NCBI GenBank assembly: GCA_035527455.1
Contig: DATLAN010000261.1
Span: 1-36,312 of the forward strand
Length of the DNA stretch: 36,312 nt
Origin: DATLAN01 sp035527455
GTDB lineage: Bacteria > Planctomycetota > Planctomycetia > Pirellulales > Thermoguttaceae
Reading direction: 5' to 3'
The position numbers and the translations under genes were made by a program. Shown piece by piece: positions 24,922 to 32,967 of the stretch (position 1 is the stretch's first letter; every line of letters begins with the position of its first letter). A model generated the notes under the pieces. The model was not told the DNA's origin. It saw only the letters and a program-made list of their open reading frames with translations, and made no database searches.

Positions 24922-25845
24922 ATGGCAGACCATCGGGTAACGCGACGAGACTTCGTGCGTACGAGTGCGGCGGCCGCGGTGGTTGTCGCCGGATGTTCGG
25001 CAGACGGCTCTGCCGCACCGGCCGAAGAGCCGAAACTGCCGCAGATCCGCCTCGGCCCGCATTCCATCTCGCGGCTGGTCTGCGGGACCAACCCCTTCAG
25101 CGCCGGTTCGCACCTGTCGGTTTTCGTCAACCACGAAATGCGGAGCTACTATACGCCCGACCAGATCCTCAAGACGCTACGGCGGTGCCAGGAGGTGGGC
25201 ATCAACTGCTGGCAGTCGGGCACCGGCAGCATCGAACTGTACCGGCGGTTGATCGACGAGGGCGGCCAAATGCACTACATCGCCATCGCTTCCGGCGACG
25301 CCTCCTCGATCGGAACGCTCGCCGCCGGCGGGTGCATCGCCATCGCCCATCACGGCGAAGTCACCGACCGGCTGTTCAAGAACGGCGAGATCGACACGAT
25401 CCACGATTACCTGAAGCGGGTCCGCGACGCGGGCCTGCAAGTGGGCGTGTCGACCCATATGCCCGACGTGGTCGACGCGGTCGAGTCGAAAGGCTGGGAC
25501 GTCGATTACTACATGACGTGCGTCTACGAGCGGCACCGCAGCGCCGAGGCGTTGGAGAAGCTGCTCGGCCAGGCGCCGATTCCGGTGGGTGAGGTCTATC
25601 TGCCGCTGGACCCGCCGCGGATGTTTCGGGCGATGCGGCAGACGAAGCGGCCTTGCCTGGCCTTCAAGATCCTGGCGGCCGGGCGGCTCTCGGAGCGGCA
25701 GCAGTGGGTCGAGCAGGCGTTTCGCCAGACCTTCGAGTCGATCAAGCCCATCGACGGCGCGATCATCGGCATCTACGACCGCTACAGCGACCAGCCGGCC
25801 GACTGCGCCGCCATGGTCCGCCGCTATGCGTCTGCGCAAGAATGA
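24922..25845 (+). CDS. Tat-exported TIM-barrel protein related to aldo/keto reductases
   Basis: 307 residues. The N-terminus VTRRDFVRTSAAAAVVVAGC has the twin-arginine motif (RRDFV) and a VAGC lipobox-like site, suggesting export of a folded protein and possible lipid anchoring at C25. The following RLGPHSISRLVCGTNPF resembles the start of aldo/keto reductase barrels, and alternating strand-helix units run to the end. The catalytic Asp-Tyr-Lys-His set of true aldo/keto reductases could not be placed, so the reaction is unknown. AAAGGA precedes the ATG. It has its own sigma-70 promoter. It ends against a convergent gene with a 33-bp-arm inverted repeat between. Confidence 0.7.
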   Translation: MADHRVTRRDFVRTSAAAAVVVAGCSADGSAAPAEEPKLPQIRLGPHSISRLVCGTNPFSAGSHLSVFVNHEMRSYYTPDQILKTLRRCQEVGINCWQSGTGSIELYRRLIDEGGQMHYIAIASGDASSIGTLAAGGCIAIAHHGEVTDRLFKNGEIDTIHDYLKRVRDAGLQVGVSTHMPDVVDAVESKGWDVDYYMTCVYERHRSAEALEKLLGQAPIPVGEVYLPLDPPRMFRAMRQTKRPCLAFKILAAGRLSERQQWVEQAFRQTFESIKPIDGAIIGIYDRYSDQPADCAAMVRRYASAQE

Positions 25846-25865
25846 CTTCTACGCTTCCTCGGTTG

Positions 25866-25944
25866 GGGGTGGCACGCCCTGAGGAACGAAGGGCGTGGAA
25901 GACCTGCCAAACCACGCCCTTCGTTCCTCAGGGCGTGCCACCCC
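25866..25944. repeat. Second large inverted repeat with 33-bp perfect arms
   Basis: Arms at 25866-25898 and 25912-25944 (the left begins GGGGTGGCACGCCCT) are perfect inverses around 13 bp. The sequence is unrelated to the repeat at 24685-24815. It lies between two convergent genes and could terminate both. Confidence 0.85.
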
Positions 25945-25999
25945 ATGGAACAGGTTGTTTCTGCGCGGCCCCCGTGGCGCCAGCAGGCGGACGGGGTGA

Positions 26000-26266
26000 T
26001 TATCGCTCTTTCCTCTTCAACTCCGACGTATTCTCGGCGGCGAATTGCCGGATGTCGTCGGCGAAATCGAGCAAGCGCTCCCATTGTTCGACGTAGAGGG
26101 TCACGGGCATGCGCTGCAGCCCGTAGACGCTGATGGCGCCTTTCTGGCTCACCTTGCAGTAGAGCGAACCGCGTTTCGATTGCTCGGCTTCCGCCAGGAG
26201 TTTGCCCGCGTCCTCCACCGACAATTCGCCGGCGGCCAGCTTTTCGAGGATTTCTTCTTTTTTCAC
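26000..26266 (-). CDS. Small SHOCT-like conserved hypothetical protein
   Basis: 88 residues with a GTG start. The first 28 residues (KKEEILEKLAAGELSVEDAG) resemble the short helical SHOCT-like segment found at the ends of many bacterial proteins. The remainder (KGAISVYGLQRMPVTLYVEQ, then WERLLDFADDI) looks like a compact conserved strand-helix unit. Codon use matches neighbouring genes and the start sits well. No function can be given. The 144-bp gap to the FmdB-like gene upstream contains a palindrome at 26315-26332. Confidence 0.6.
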   Translation of the reverse strand: MKKEEILEKLAAGELSVEDAGKLLAEAEQSKRGSLYCKVSQKGAISVYGLQRMPVTLYVEQWERLLDFADDIRQFAAENTSELKRKER

Positions 26267-26314
26267 GGCTTTCGCTTTCTTGAAAGAGGGTCAAACGGAT
26301 CACGGCCCAGGTAG

Positions 26315-26332
26315 GTCATGCTTCAGCATGAC
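26315..26332. repeat. Short perfect palindrome
   Basis: GTCATGCT-TC-AGCATGAC has an 8-bp stem. The flanking sequence GTAGGTCATGCTTCAGC is a dispersed repeat type I recognise from planctomycetes. It lies between the FmdB-like gene and the SHOCT-like gene. Confidence 0.6.
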
Positions 26333-26410
26333 GATCTTCGAACGCGACATGCCGTTAGTCTTCAGGATCGAGCAAACGATGTCAATATTGGCTGCGGCCA
26401 ACGGCTGCTC

Positions 26411-26707
26411 TTACTTCTTCTCCTTCGTCCCGTCCTTGCTTTCGCCCTTCTTCTCGTCCTTCCCCTTGCTCTTCGACTCGGTCTTGGCCTCCTTGGCCTC
26501 TTTGGCGCCCTTTTCGTAGGACTGGCTGCGGTAGTCGGTCTTGTAGAAGCCGGAGCCCTTGAACACGATCGCGGCGCCGGGGCCGATCAGCCGGCGGAGC
26601 TTCATCCGCCCGCAGTCGGGACATTTGCGCTTCGTCTCGGCCGTGATCGACTGAAACAACTCGAACTGGTATCCACAGGCGTCGCAGACGTAGTCGTAAT
26701 GAGGCAT
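26411..26707 (-). CDS. FmdB-family zinc ribbon protein
   Basis: 98 residues. The N-terminal zinc ribbon has CDAC at residues 8-11 and CPDC at 29-32, within MPHYDYVCDACGYQFELFQS, the hallmark of the FmdB/CxxC regulatory family. GAAIVFKGSGFYKTDYR is the conserved C-terminal motif of that family. The remaining 35 or so residues are a lysine/glutamate-rich disordered tail. Members are often described as putative regulatory proteins, but no molecular function is established. No clear ribosome site was seen before the ATG. Confidence 0.85.
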   Translation of the reverse strand: MPHYDYVCDACGYQFELFQSITAETKRKCPDCGRMKLRRLIGPGAAIVFKGSGFYKTDYRSQSYEKGAKEAKEAKTESKSKGKDEKKGESKDGTKEKK

Positions 26708-26721
26708 GGTAGTTGGGGTGG

Positions 26722-27033
26722 TTTTCAGTGGTCAGTTTTCAGTGGTCAGTTTTCAGTTGTCAGTTTTCAGTTGTCAGTTGTCTCGATTGAACAGCGTATG
26801 GTTCTTCAGGGATTTTCGTCGTTCCATTTCCGGTCCATCGAAGTCGGTGGCACAAAGGAGTACGGGTTCCTCTTCTCTGATTCTATCTTTTCGCGCGTCG
26901 TGAACAGAGAAGAGGAACCCGTACTTCGCTGGCAAGGGATTCCGCTGTCTCGCCAGGCAGCCACGAAATCGCCCGAAGAACCCTTGATACCAAGAACTGA
27001 CAACCGAAAACTGACAACTGACAACTGACAACT
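26722..27033. mobile_element. Composite MITE-like repeat with tandem-repeat ends and a 20-bp inner inverted repeat
   Basis: The left end has four 14-bp tandem units: two of TTTTCAGTGGTCAG (26722-26749) and two of TTTTCAGTTGTCAG (26750-26777). The right end (26997-27033) carries the inverse in CTGACAA units. Inside, a perfect 20-bp inverted repeat (26860-26879 and 26905-26924, starting GTACGGGTTCC) surrounds a 25-bp loop. No transposase is encoded. The inverted ends suggest a non-autonomous element or a large REP cluster. It occupies the whole gap between the FmdB-like gene and grpE. Confidence 0.6.
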
Positions 27034-27038
27034 CTTCC

Positions 27039-27647
27039 TCACTCCTCATTCGCTTTGGAGACAATCACCTGGCTGGGGCGGACGACGCGGTCGTGGAGCT
27101 GGAAGCCGGTCTGGGTGACCAGCACCACGGTGCCCGGGGGATGGTCGTCGGAAGGCTGCTGGGAGATGGCTTCGTGCCGGTGGGGATCGAAGGGTTGGCC
27201 CAGGGCTTCGATCTCGGTGCAATCATGTTTCTCGAACACGCCGGCGAACTGTTGGGCCACCATCTTCACGCCGTCCAGCAGGCTGGCCGTGTCGTGGGTC
27301 TTTTCGGCCGCCTCGATCGCCCGGTTGATGTTGTCCAACACGGGCAGGAGGTCGCGCATCAAGGGGAGATCGGCGTACCGGTGCAGGTCCTGCATTTCTC
27401 GGGCGACCCGTTTGCGATAGTTCTCCAGTTCCGCCTGACTCCGCAACACGCGGTCCCTGGCCACCTCCAACTCTTCGCACAGGGCCTGCACGGGAACGGG
27501 CTGCGGGGCTTCCTTCTCCTCGATCCGTTCCTTCTCCGGCTCCTTATCGACCGCGGCGGCCACGTCGGCGGCCATCTGTTCGGCCGCTTCACGGTCGAAC
27601 GTCGCGGGCTTTGACGGCTCGGTCGTTTTCCGCTCTTTCTTCGACAC
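27039..27647 (-). CDS. grpE: Nucleotide exchange factor GrpE
   Basis: 202 residues. The GTG start at 27647 was chosen because GGAGG lies 7 bp upstream; the longer frame in phase is a shadow of dnaJ. After a charged disordered N-terminus come the long coiled coil (ELEVARDRVLRSQAELENYR) and LMRDLLPVLDNINRAIEAAE. The beta domain follows, with FDPHRHEAISQQPSDDHPPG and FQLHDRVVRPSQVIVSKANE. GrpE releases ADP from DnaK in the Hsp70 cycle. The gene is 29 bp downstream of dnaJ on the same strand; no dnaK is present in the window. Confidence 0.95.
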   Translation of the reverse strand: MSKKERKTTEPSKPATFDREAAEQMAADVAAAVDKEPEKERIEEKEAPQPVPVQALCEELEVARDRVLRSQAELENYRKRVAREMQDLHRYADLPLMRDLLPVLDNINRAIEAAEKTHDTASLLDGVKMVAQQFAGVFEKHDCTEIEALGQPFDPHRHEAISQQPSDDHPPGTVVLVTQTGFQLHDRVVRPSQVIVSKANEE

Positions 27648-27676
27648 GCTTTTTCCTCCGCTGCTGCGGCCGATCC

Positions 27677-28798
27677 TTACGCCTGGAAGTACTCCTTGAG
27701 TTTCTGGAAGAAACTCTTTCGCTGGGGGGTCACGTCGCGCTGCTCCAATTCGGCCAGCTCTCTGAGGAGCTTCTCGTGCTCGGGGTCGAGACTCTTGGCC
27801 ACTTCGACGTAGACCTGCACCAGCAGGTCGCCACGGGAACGCCGCCGCAGATAGGGCATGCCGCGGCCTTTGAGCTTGAAGACCTCGCCGCTTTGGGTCC
27901 CCCGGGGAATCTCGAGCTGCTCGCGCCCGTCGAGTGTGGGCACTTCGATCGTGGCTCCCAAGGCCGCCTGCGAATAGCTGATGGGCACATGGCAGATGAC
28001 GTGCTGTCCGTTGCGTTCGAAGAGCGTGTGCTCGGCCACGCGGATGATGCAATAGCAGTCGCCCGGCGGACCGCCGTCGGGGCTCGGCTCGCCTTCGCCA
28101 TGCAACCGCAGCCGGCTCTGATCGTCGATCCCGGCGGGGATGGTCACCCTGCGGGTGACGCGTTTGGGCACGAACCCGCCGCCGTTGCAGGCGGAACAGG
28201 GATGGCGGATCACCGAACCGGCGCCGTGGCACGAGGGGCAGGTGGTTTGCAGCGAGAAGATCCCGGTCGACTGGACCACCCGGCCGCTGCCGCCGCAGTA
28301 GGCGCAGTACTCGGCCTCGGTCCCCGGCTTGGCGCCGCTGCCGCCGCAGGTCTCGCATTTCTGGTGGCGCTGGAACTCGACCGTCTTGGTGGCGCCGTGA
28401 GCGGCCTCGATCAAGTCGATAGTGACCTGGCAGCGGATGTCCGCGCCGCGGCGCACGCGTTGACCTCGCGAGCGGCCGCCGCCACCGCCGAACAGGTCGC
28501 CGAAGATGTCGCCGAAGGCCTCGAAGATATCGCCCACTTCGTGGAAGTGCGGGGCCCCGCCGCTGGTGCCTTCCAGGCCGGCGTGACCGAAGCGGTCGTA
28601 GCGAGCCCGCTTCTGGGGATTGTTGAGCACCTCGAAGGCTTCGGCCGCTTCCTTGAACCGGGCAACGGCCCCGTCGTCGTCGGGGTTGCGGTCGGGGTGG
28701 TACTTCAGCGCCAGCTTGCGATACGCCTCGGAGATCTGGCCGTCGGTGGCCGAGCGATCCACCCCGAGGACCTCGTAATAACAGCGCTTTTCAGCCAT
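27677..28798 (-). CDS. dnaJ: Chaperone DnaJ (Hsp40)
   Basis: 373 residues from the ATG at 28798. An ATG three codons earlier is possible, but the shorter start gives the usual family N-terminus. Complete type I DnaJ: J domain with HPD in KYHPDRN, a Gly/Phe-rich region (FGDIFGDLFGGGGG), four zinc-finger repeats (CETCGGSG, CAYCGGSG, CPSCHGAG, CSACNGGG) and the C-terminal substrate-binding domain. It delivers unfolded proteins to DnaK and stimulates its ATPase. It is followed by grpE and separated from groEL1 by an intrinsic terminator. It probably has its own promoter; TACAAT is present just after the terminator, but without a good -35 box. Confidence 0.96.
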   Translation of the reverse strand: MAEKRCYYEVLGVDRSATDGQISEAYRKLALKYHPDRNPDDDGAVARFKEAAEAFEVLNNPQKRARYDRFGHAGLEGTSGGAPHFHEVGDIFEAFGDIFGDLFGGGGGRSRGQRVRRGADIRCQVTIDLIEAAHGATKTVEFQRHQKCETCGGSGAKPGTEAEYCAYCGGSGRVVQSTGIFSLQTTCPSCHGAGSVIRHPCSACNGGGFVPKRVTRRVTIPAGIDDQSRLRLHGEGEPSPDGGPPGDCYCIIRVAEHTLFERNGQHVICHVPISYSQAALGATIEVPTLDGREQLEIPRGTQSGEVFKLKGRGMPYLRRRSRGDLLVQVYVEVAKSLDPEHEKLLRELAELEQRDVTPQRKSFFQKLKEYFQA

Positions 28799-28860
28799 CG
28801 TCTCCATGGCCGGACAGGGGGCATTCGTAGGGATATTTCATTGTACGCTATCTGCGGTCC

Positions 28861-28890
28861 AAAAAGGGCCACCCCGCCAGGAGGTGGCCC
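28861..28890 (-). terminator. Intrinsic terminator after groEL1
   Basis: On the minus strand the stem GGGCCACC / GGTGGCCC (8 bp, 9-base loop) is followed by TTTTT, about 60 bp past the groEL1 stop. It separates the chaperonin genes from dnaJ-grpE. Confidence 0.85.
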
Positions 28891-28949
28891 GGTGCTCGTC
28901 GCCTCGTCGTAAATCTAGACGTGGCCGGGGGAAAACTTCCGGCCGACGC

Positions 28950-30569
28950 CTAACGCACACTTCCCTCAACGGCCCGTTTCTCCTTGTCGCCCTTCTCCAG
29001 GTCGGTGACCAGGGTCTCGGTCGTCAGCATCAACGCGGCGATGCTGGCGGCGTTCTCCAGGGCCGTGCGGACCACCTTCAACGGGTCGATGATGCCCGCC
29101 TTGTACATGTCGACGTACTCGCCGCGGTTGGCGTCGTAGCCGGTGTTGGTCGGCTTTCCGCGGACCTCGTCGGCCACGACCGAACCGTCCACGCCGCAAT
29201 TGTCGGCGATCTGCCGGATCGGCGCGGTCAGCGCCCGCTTGACGATGTCCACGCCGATCTTCTCGTCGCCTCGGGCACCGGAACGGGCCTTGTCGACCGC
29301 TTCGATACATCGCAGCAAGGCCACGCCGCCGCCGGGCAGGATGCCTTCTTCGGCCGCCGCACGGGTGGCGTGCAGGGCGTCTTCCACGCGGGCCTTCTTC
29401 TGCTTCATCTCGGCCTCCGTGTTGGCACCCACCGAGACCACGGCCACCCCGCCGGCCAGCTTCGCCAGACGCTCCTGGTACTTCTCGCGATCGTAATCGC
29501 TGTCGGTCTCTTCGATCTGCCTCTTGAGCTGCTCGATGCGGTTCTTGATGTCGGCCGTTTTGCCGCCTCCCTCGACGATCGTCGTGGAATCCTTGTCGAT
29601 GGTGATCTTCTTCGCCCGGCCGAGCTGCTCCAGCGTGAGGTTCTCGAGTTTCATCCCGAGATCCTCGCTGATCATGGTGCCGCCGGTCAGGATGGCGATA
29701 TCGCCGAGCATGGCCTTGCGGCGGTCGCCGAATCCGGGGGCCTTCACGGCGGAGACGTTCAACACGCCGCGGAGCTTGTTGACGACCAACGCGGTCAACG
29801 CTTCGCCATCGACGTCCTCGGCGATGATCAACAACGGCTTGCCCGCCGCGCTGACCTTCTCCAACAGCGGGATCAGATCGCGGAGGTTGCTGATCTTCTT
29901 TTCGTGGATCAGGATCAGGGCGTCCTCGATCAGGCAGTCCATTTCCGGGGCGCGGTTGATGAAGTAGGGCGAGAGGTAGCCCTTGTCGAACTGCATGCCT
30001 TCGACCACCTCGTAGGTGGTCTCGGCCGTCTTGCCTTCCTCGACCGTAATCACGCCGTCGTTGCCGACGGCCGCCATGGCCTCGGCCAACAGGTCGCCGA
30101 TGAACTGGTCGTTGTTGGCGCTGATCGCGCCGACGTGGGCGATCTCTTCTTTCTTGGTGACCGCTTTGGCCATGGAGCCGAGGTGATCGACCGCCGCCTC
30201 GACGGCCTTGGTGATCCCGCGCCGCAAAGCCGCCGGGTTGCTGCCGGCCGCGACGTTCCGCAGCCCTTCGCGGAAGATGGCCCGAGCCAACACGGTGGCC
30301 GTGGTCGTGCCGTCGCCGGCGACGTCGGAAGTCTTCGAGGCGACCTGGTTGACCAGCTTCGCGCCCATGTTCTCGAAGCGATCTTCCAACTCGATTTCCT
30401 TGCTGACCGTCACGCCGTCCTTCGTGACGGTCGGTCCGCCGAACGACTTGTCGATGATGACGTTCCGGCCGGTGGGGCCCATGGTCACCGCGACCACGTC
30501 GGCCAGTTTATCCACGCCGCGGAGCATTTTGGTCCGGGCGTGATCTTCGAACATGAGTTGCTTAGCCAC
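28950..30569 (-). CDS. groEL: Chaperonin GroEL (paralogue 1, no GGM tail)
   Basis: 539 residues, GTG start, with GAGGAA about 10 bp upstream. Strongly conserved GroEL: AKQLMFEDHARTKMLRGVDK, VAGDGTTTATVLARAI (ATP site), KAPGFGDRRKAMLGDIAILT, and VEDALHATRAAAEEGILPGG with the hydrolytic aspartate. It forms the double ring that folds proteins with GroES. The C-terminus ends in KEKRAVEGSVR, without the Gly-Gly-Met repeat that usually fills the cavity floor. It lies 56 bp after groES. By sequence it is the more orthodox of the two GroELs here. Confidence 0.97.
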   Translation of the reverse strand: MAKQLMFEDHARTKMLRGVDKLADVVAVTMGPTGRNVIIDKSFGGPTVTKDGVTVSKEIELEDRFENMGAKLVNQVASKTSDVAGDGTTTATVLARAIFREGLRNVAAGSNPAALRRGITKAVEAAVDHLGSMAKAVTKKEEIAHVGAISANNDQFIGDLLAEAMAAVGNDGVITVEEGKTAETTYEVVEGMQFDKGYLSPYFINRAPEMDCLIEDALILIHEKKISNLRDLIPLLEKVSAAGKPLLIIAEDVDGEALTALVVNKLRGVLNVSAVKAPGFGDRRKAMLGDIAILTGGTMISEDLGMKLENLTLEQLGRAKKITIDKDSTTIVEGGGKTADIKNRIEQLKRQIEETDSDYDREKYQERLAKLAGGVAVVSVGANTEAEMKQKKARVEDALHATRAAAEEGILPGGGVALLRCIEAVDKARSGARGDEKIGVDIVKRALTAPIRQIADNCGVDGSVVADEVRGKPTNTGYDANRGEYVDMYKAGIIDPLKVVRTALENAASIAALMLTTETLVTDLEKGDKEKRAVEGSVR

Positions 30570-30625
30570 TTTTGGCGGTTCCTCGCTTCTAATGGTTCAG
30601 GTGGATTACGGGCAGGCCGCCAGGG

Positions 30626-30925
30626 TCACTTGATCACCTTGGCCAGGATGTCGGTTTCGCGGAGGATCTTGACCTCGCGCCCGTCGATCTCGATTTCGGT
30701 CGCAGTGTACTTGCCGAAGATCACTTCGTCGCCTACGGCCACCGACAGGTCGCCCCGCTCGCCGCTGTCGAGCAGCTTTCCGGGGCCGACGGCCAACACG
30801 GTACCCCGCTGGGGCTTTTCTTTGGCGGTGTCAGGCAGCACGATGCCGCCGGCCGTGACCGCTTCGGCCTCCATCGGCTCCACGACGATCCGATCATCCA
30901 AAGGCCTCAGGTTGATATCCTTCAT
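30626..30925 (-). CDS. groES: Co-chaperonin GroES
   Basis: 99 residues. The start INLRPLDDRIVVEPMEAE and the mobile loop with GGIVLPDTAKEKPQRG, which carries the IVL motif that docks on GroEL, are typical, as is the end EVKILRETDILAKVI. It closes the GroEL folding chamber. AAGGA lies 8 bp before the ATG. It is placed between two groEL genes, 99 bp after groEL2 and 56 bp before groEL1, and may serve both. Confidence 0.97.
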   Translation of the reverse strand: MKDINLRPLDDRIVVEPMEAEAVTAGGIVLPDTAKEKPQRGTVLAVGPGKLLDSGERGDLSVAVGDEVIFGKYTATEIEIDGREVKILRETDILAKVIK

Positions 30926-31024
30926 GGTTCGATTCCTTGTCGTAATGTGGTTTGTGAGATTGAGGTTGATGTTCCAACGGGTTGTCTTTCCGGTCGGGAT
31001 TCGGTCCGGGCGGTCGGCGACTGG

Positions 31025-32716
31025 TTAGAAGCCTCCCATGCCTCCCATGCCACCTCCCATGCCGCCCATGCCACCTCCCATGCCGCCCATGCCGCCGCCC
31101 ATGCCTTCGGGTCCGCCCGGCGAGGGAGCCTCATCTTCCTTGGGGATGTTGGTGACGAGGCAGGAGGTGGTCAACAACAGGCAGGCCACGCTGGCCGCGT
31201 TTTGCAGCGCGGTCCGGACGACCTTGGCCGGGTCGATGATTCCGGCCTCGACCAGGTCGCAGAAGGCGTCCTTGTCGGCGTCGTAGCCTTCGTTTTTCTT
31301 CATGCGGCTGACGCGATTGACCACCACGGCGCCGTCCTGTCCGGCATTTTCGGCGATCGCCCGCATCGGAGCATCGAGCACGTTCCGCACAATCTTCGCC
31401 CCCAGGGCCTCGTCGCCGGCCAGATCCAGCTTGTCGAGCGCTTTGGCGCTTCGCAGCAGGGCCACGCCGCCGCCGGGAACGATGCCCTCTTCCAAAGCCG
31501 CCTGGGTCGCCGCCCGGGCGTCTTCCAACAGGGACTTGCGTTCTTTCATCTCCGTCTCAGTGGCCGCACCGCAGTTGATTTGCGCCACGCCGCCGGCCAG
31601 CCTGGCCAGCCGCTCTTCGAGCTTCTCGCGGTCGTAGTCGCTGGTGGTGGCTTCGATTTCCTTGCGGATCTGATCGGCCCGGCCTTCAATGGCCTCGTGC
31701 GAGCCGCCGCCTTTGACGATCGTGGTATTGTCGGCCGTGACGGTCACCTTTCCGACGGTCCCCAGGTCGGAGATCTTCACGGCGTCGAGCTTCACGCCGA
31801 GGTCCTTGAAGATCGCCTGGGCGCCGGTCAGCGTGGCGATGTCGCCGAGCATGGCCTTGCGGCGGTCGCCGTAGCCGGGCGCCTTGACCGCGCAGACCTG
31901 GAGGATGCCGCGCATCTTGTTGACCACCAAGGTGGCCAGCGCCTCGCCCTCGACGTCTTCGGCGATCACCAGCATCGGCTTGCCGGCCTTGCTGACCGCC
32001 TCGAGCAGCGGCACCAGATCCTTGGCGTTGGAGATCTTTTCCTCATGGATCAGCACCAGGCACTTCTCCAGTTCGACCGTTTGGTTCTCCTGGTTGGTGA
32101 CGAAGTGCGGGGAGAGGTATCCGCGGTCGAATTGCATGCCCTCGACCACCTCGACGTGCGTTTCGGACTGGCGTCCTTCCTCGACGGTGATCACGCCGTC
32201 CTTGCCCACCTTGAAGAAGGCGTCGGCCAGCACCTGGCCGATCGACGGGTCGTTGTTCCCGGCGATGGTGGCGATCTGGGCGATTTCCTTCTTGTTGTTT
32301 TCATCGACCGCCGTGGCCATCTTCTTGATCGACCGGATCACGGCCTCGGTGGCTTTCTGGATGCCGCGGCCCAGCGACATCGGGTCGGCCCCGGCCGCCA
32401 CCATTCTCAGACCTTCCTTGTAGATGGCCTCGGCCAGCACGGTGGCGGTGGTGGTGCCGTCGCCGGCGACTTCGTTGGTTTTCGACGCCGCTTCCTTGAC
32501 CAACTGCGCTCCGAGGTTTTCGTTGGGGTCGTCCAGCTCGATGTCTTCGGCCACGGTAACGCCGTCTTTGGTCACTTTCGGCGCTCCCCAACCCTTGTCC
32601 AGCACGGCGTTGCGGCCGCGGGGGCCCAGCGTGCTGGTCACGGCCCGGGCCAACTTGCTGACGCCGACGGCCAACGACTGCCGCGCCTCGTCTTCGAAGA
32701 CTATCTGTTTTGCCAC
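31025..32716 (-). CDS. groEL: Chaperonin GroEL (paralogue 2, with GGM tail, sigma-54 promoter)
   Basis: 563 residues from a GTG preceded by AGGAGGAG with 7 bp spacing; the longer frame upstream is not coding. The GroEL framework is complete (VAGDGTTTATVLAEAI, KAPGYGDRRKAMLGDIATLT, EEGIVPGGGVALL), but it diverges from paralogue 1 in several segments, for example LEDARAATQAALEEG instead of VEDALHATRAAAEEG. The C-terminus is a long GGM/GMGGG tail encoded by a 21-bp-period tandem repeat at about 31028-31105. It is the first gene of the chaperone run. A perfect sigma-54 promoter with an upstream palindrome lies about 150 bp before it, suggesting signal-dependent rather than simple heat-shock expression. 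Confidence 0.96.
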   Translation of the reverse strand: MAKQIVFEDEARQSLAVGVSKLARAVTSTLGPRGRNAVLDKGWGAPKVTKDGVTVAEDIELDDPNENLGAQLVKEAASKTNEVAGDGTTTATVLAEAIYKEGLRMVAAGADPMSLGRGIQKATEAVIRSIKKMATAVDENNKKEIAQIATIAGNNDPSIGQVLADAFFKVGKDGVITVEEGRQSETHVEVVEGMQFDRGYLSPHFVTNQENQTVELEKCLVLIHEEKISNAKDLVPLLEAVSKAGKPMLVIAEDVEGEALATLVVNKMRGILQVCAVKAPGYGDRRKAMLGDIATLTGAQAIFKDLGVKLDAVKISDLGTVGKVTVTADNTTIVKGGGSHEAIEGRADQIRKEIEATTSDYDREKLEERLARLAGGVAQINCGAATETEMKERKSLLEDARAATQAALEEGIVPGGGVALLRSAKALDKLDLAGDEALGAKIVRNVLDAPMRAIAENAGQDGAVVVNRVSRMKKNEGYDADKDAFCDLVEAGIIDPAKVVRTALQNAASVACLLLTTSCLVTNIPKEDEAPSPGGPEGMGGGMGGMGGGMGGMGGGMGGMGGF

Positions 32717-32864
32717 AGCGGATCTCCTCCTGTTGCTGACGGGAATACGGTTTGCCCGGCGTGCTCTCGGATGCCCCCCGCCGGGTGGTGGTGTTCGCTC
32801 CTCAGGCTCGAATCGGCGTACCACGACCACATTTGGCAGCCGACGGCGTGATGCGGACCTTTAA

Positions 32865-32880
32865 TGCAAGCCGCGTGCCA
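32865..32880 (-). promoter_or_regulatory. Sigma-54 (-24/-12) promoter of groEL2
   Basis: Read on the minus strand the sequence is TGGCACGCGGCTTGCA, an exact fit to TGGCACG-N4-TTGCW, with GG and GC separated by 10. It lies 149 bp upstream of the groEL2 start. Neither a CIRCE element nor a sigma-32-like box was seen nearby. Confidence 0.78.
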
Positions 32881-32967
32881 ACGGGGAGGCCGTTTGGCGC
32901 AACATGTTTATCGAGGCAAAGTTACCGCTATCCCGTGCAACAAGACCCCCGGCAGCTTCCCGATGCC

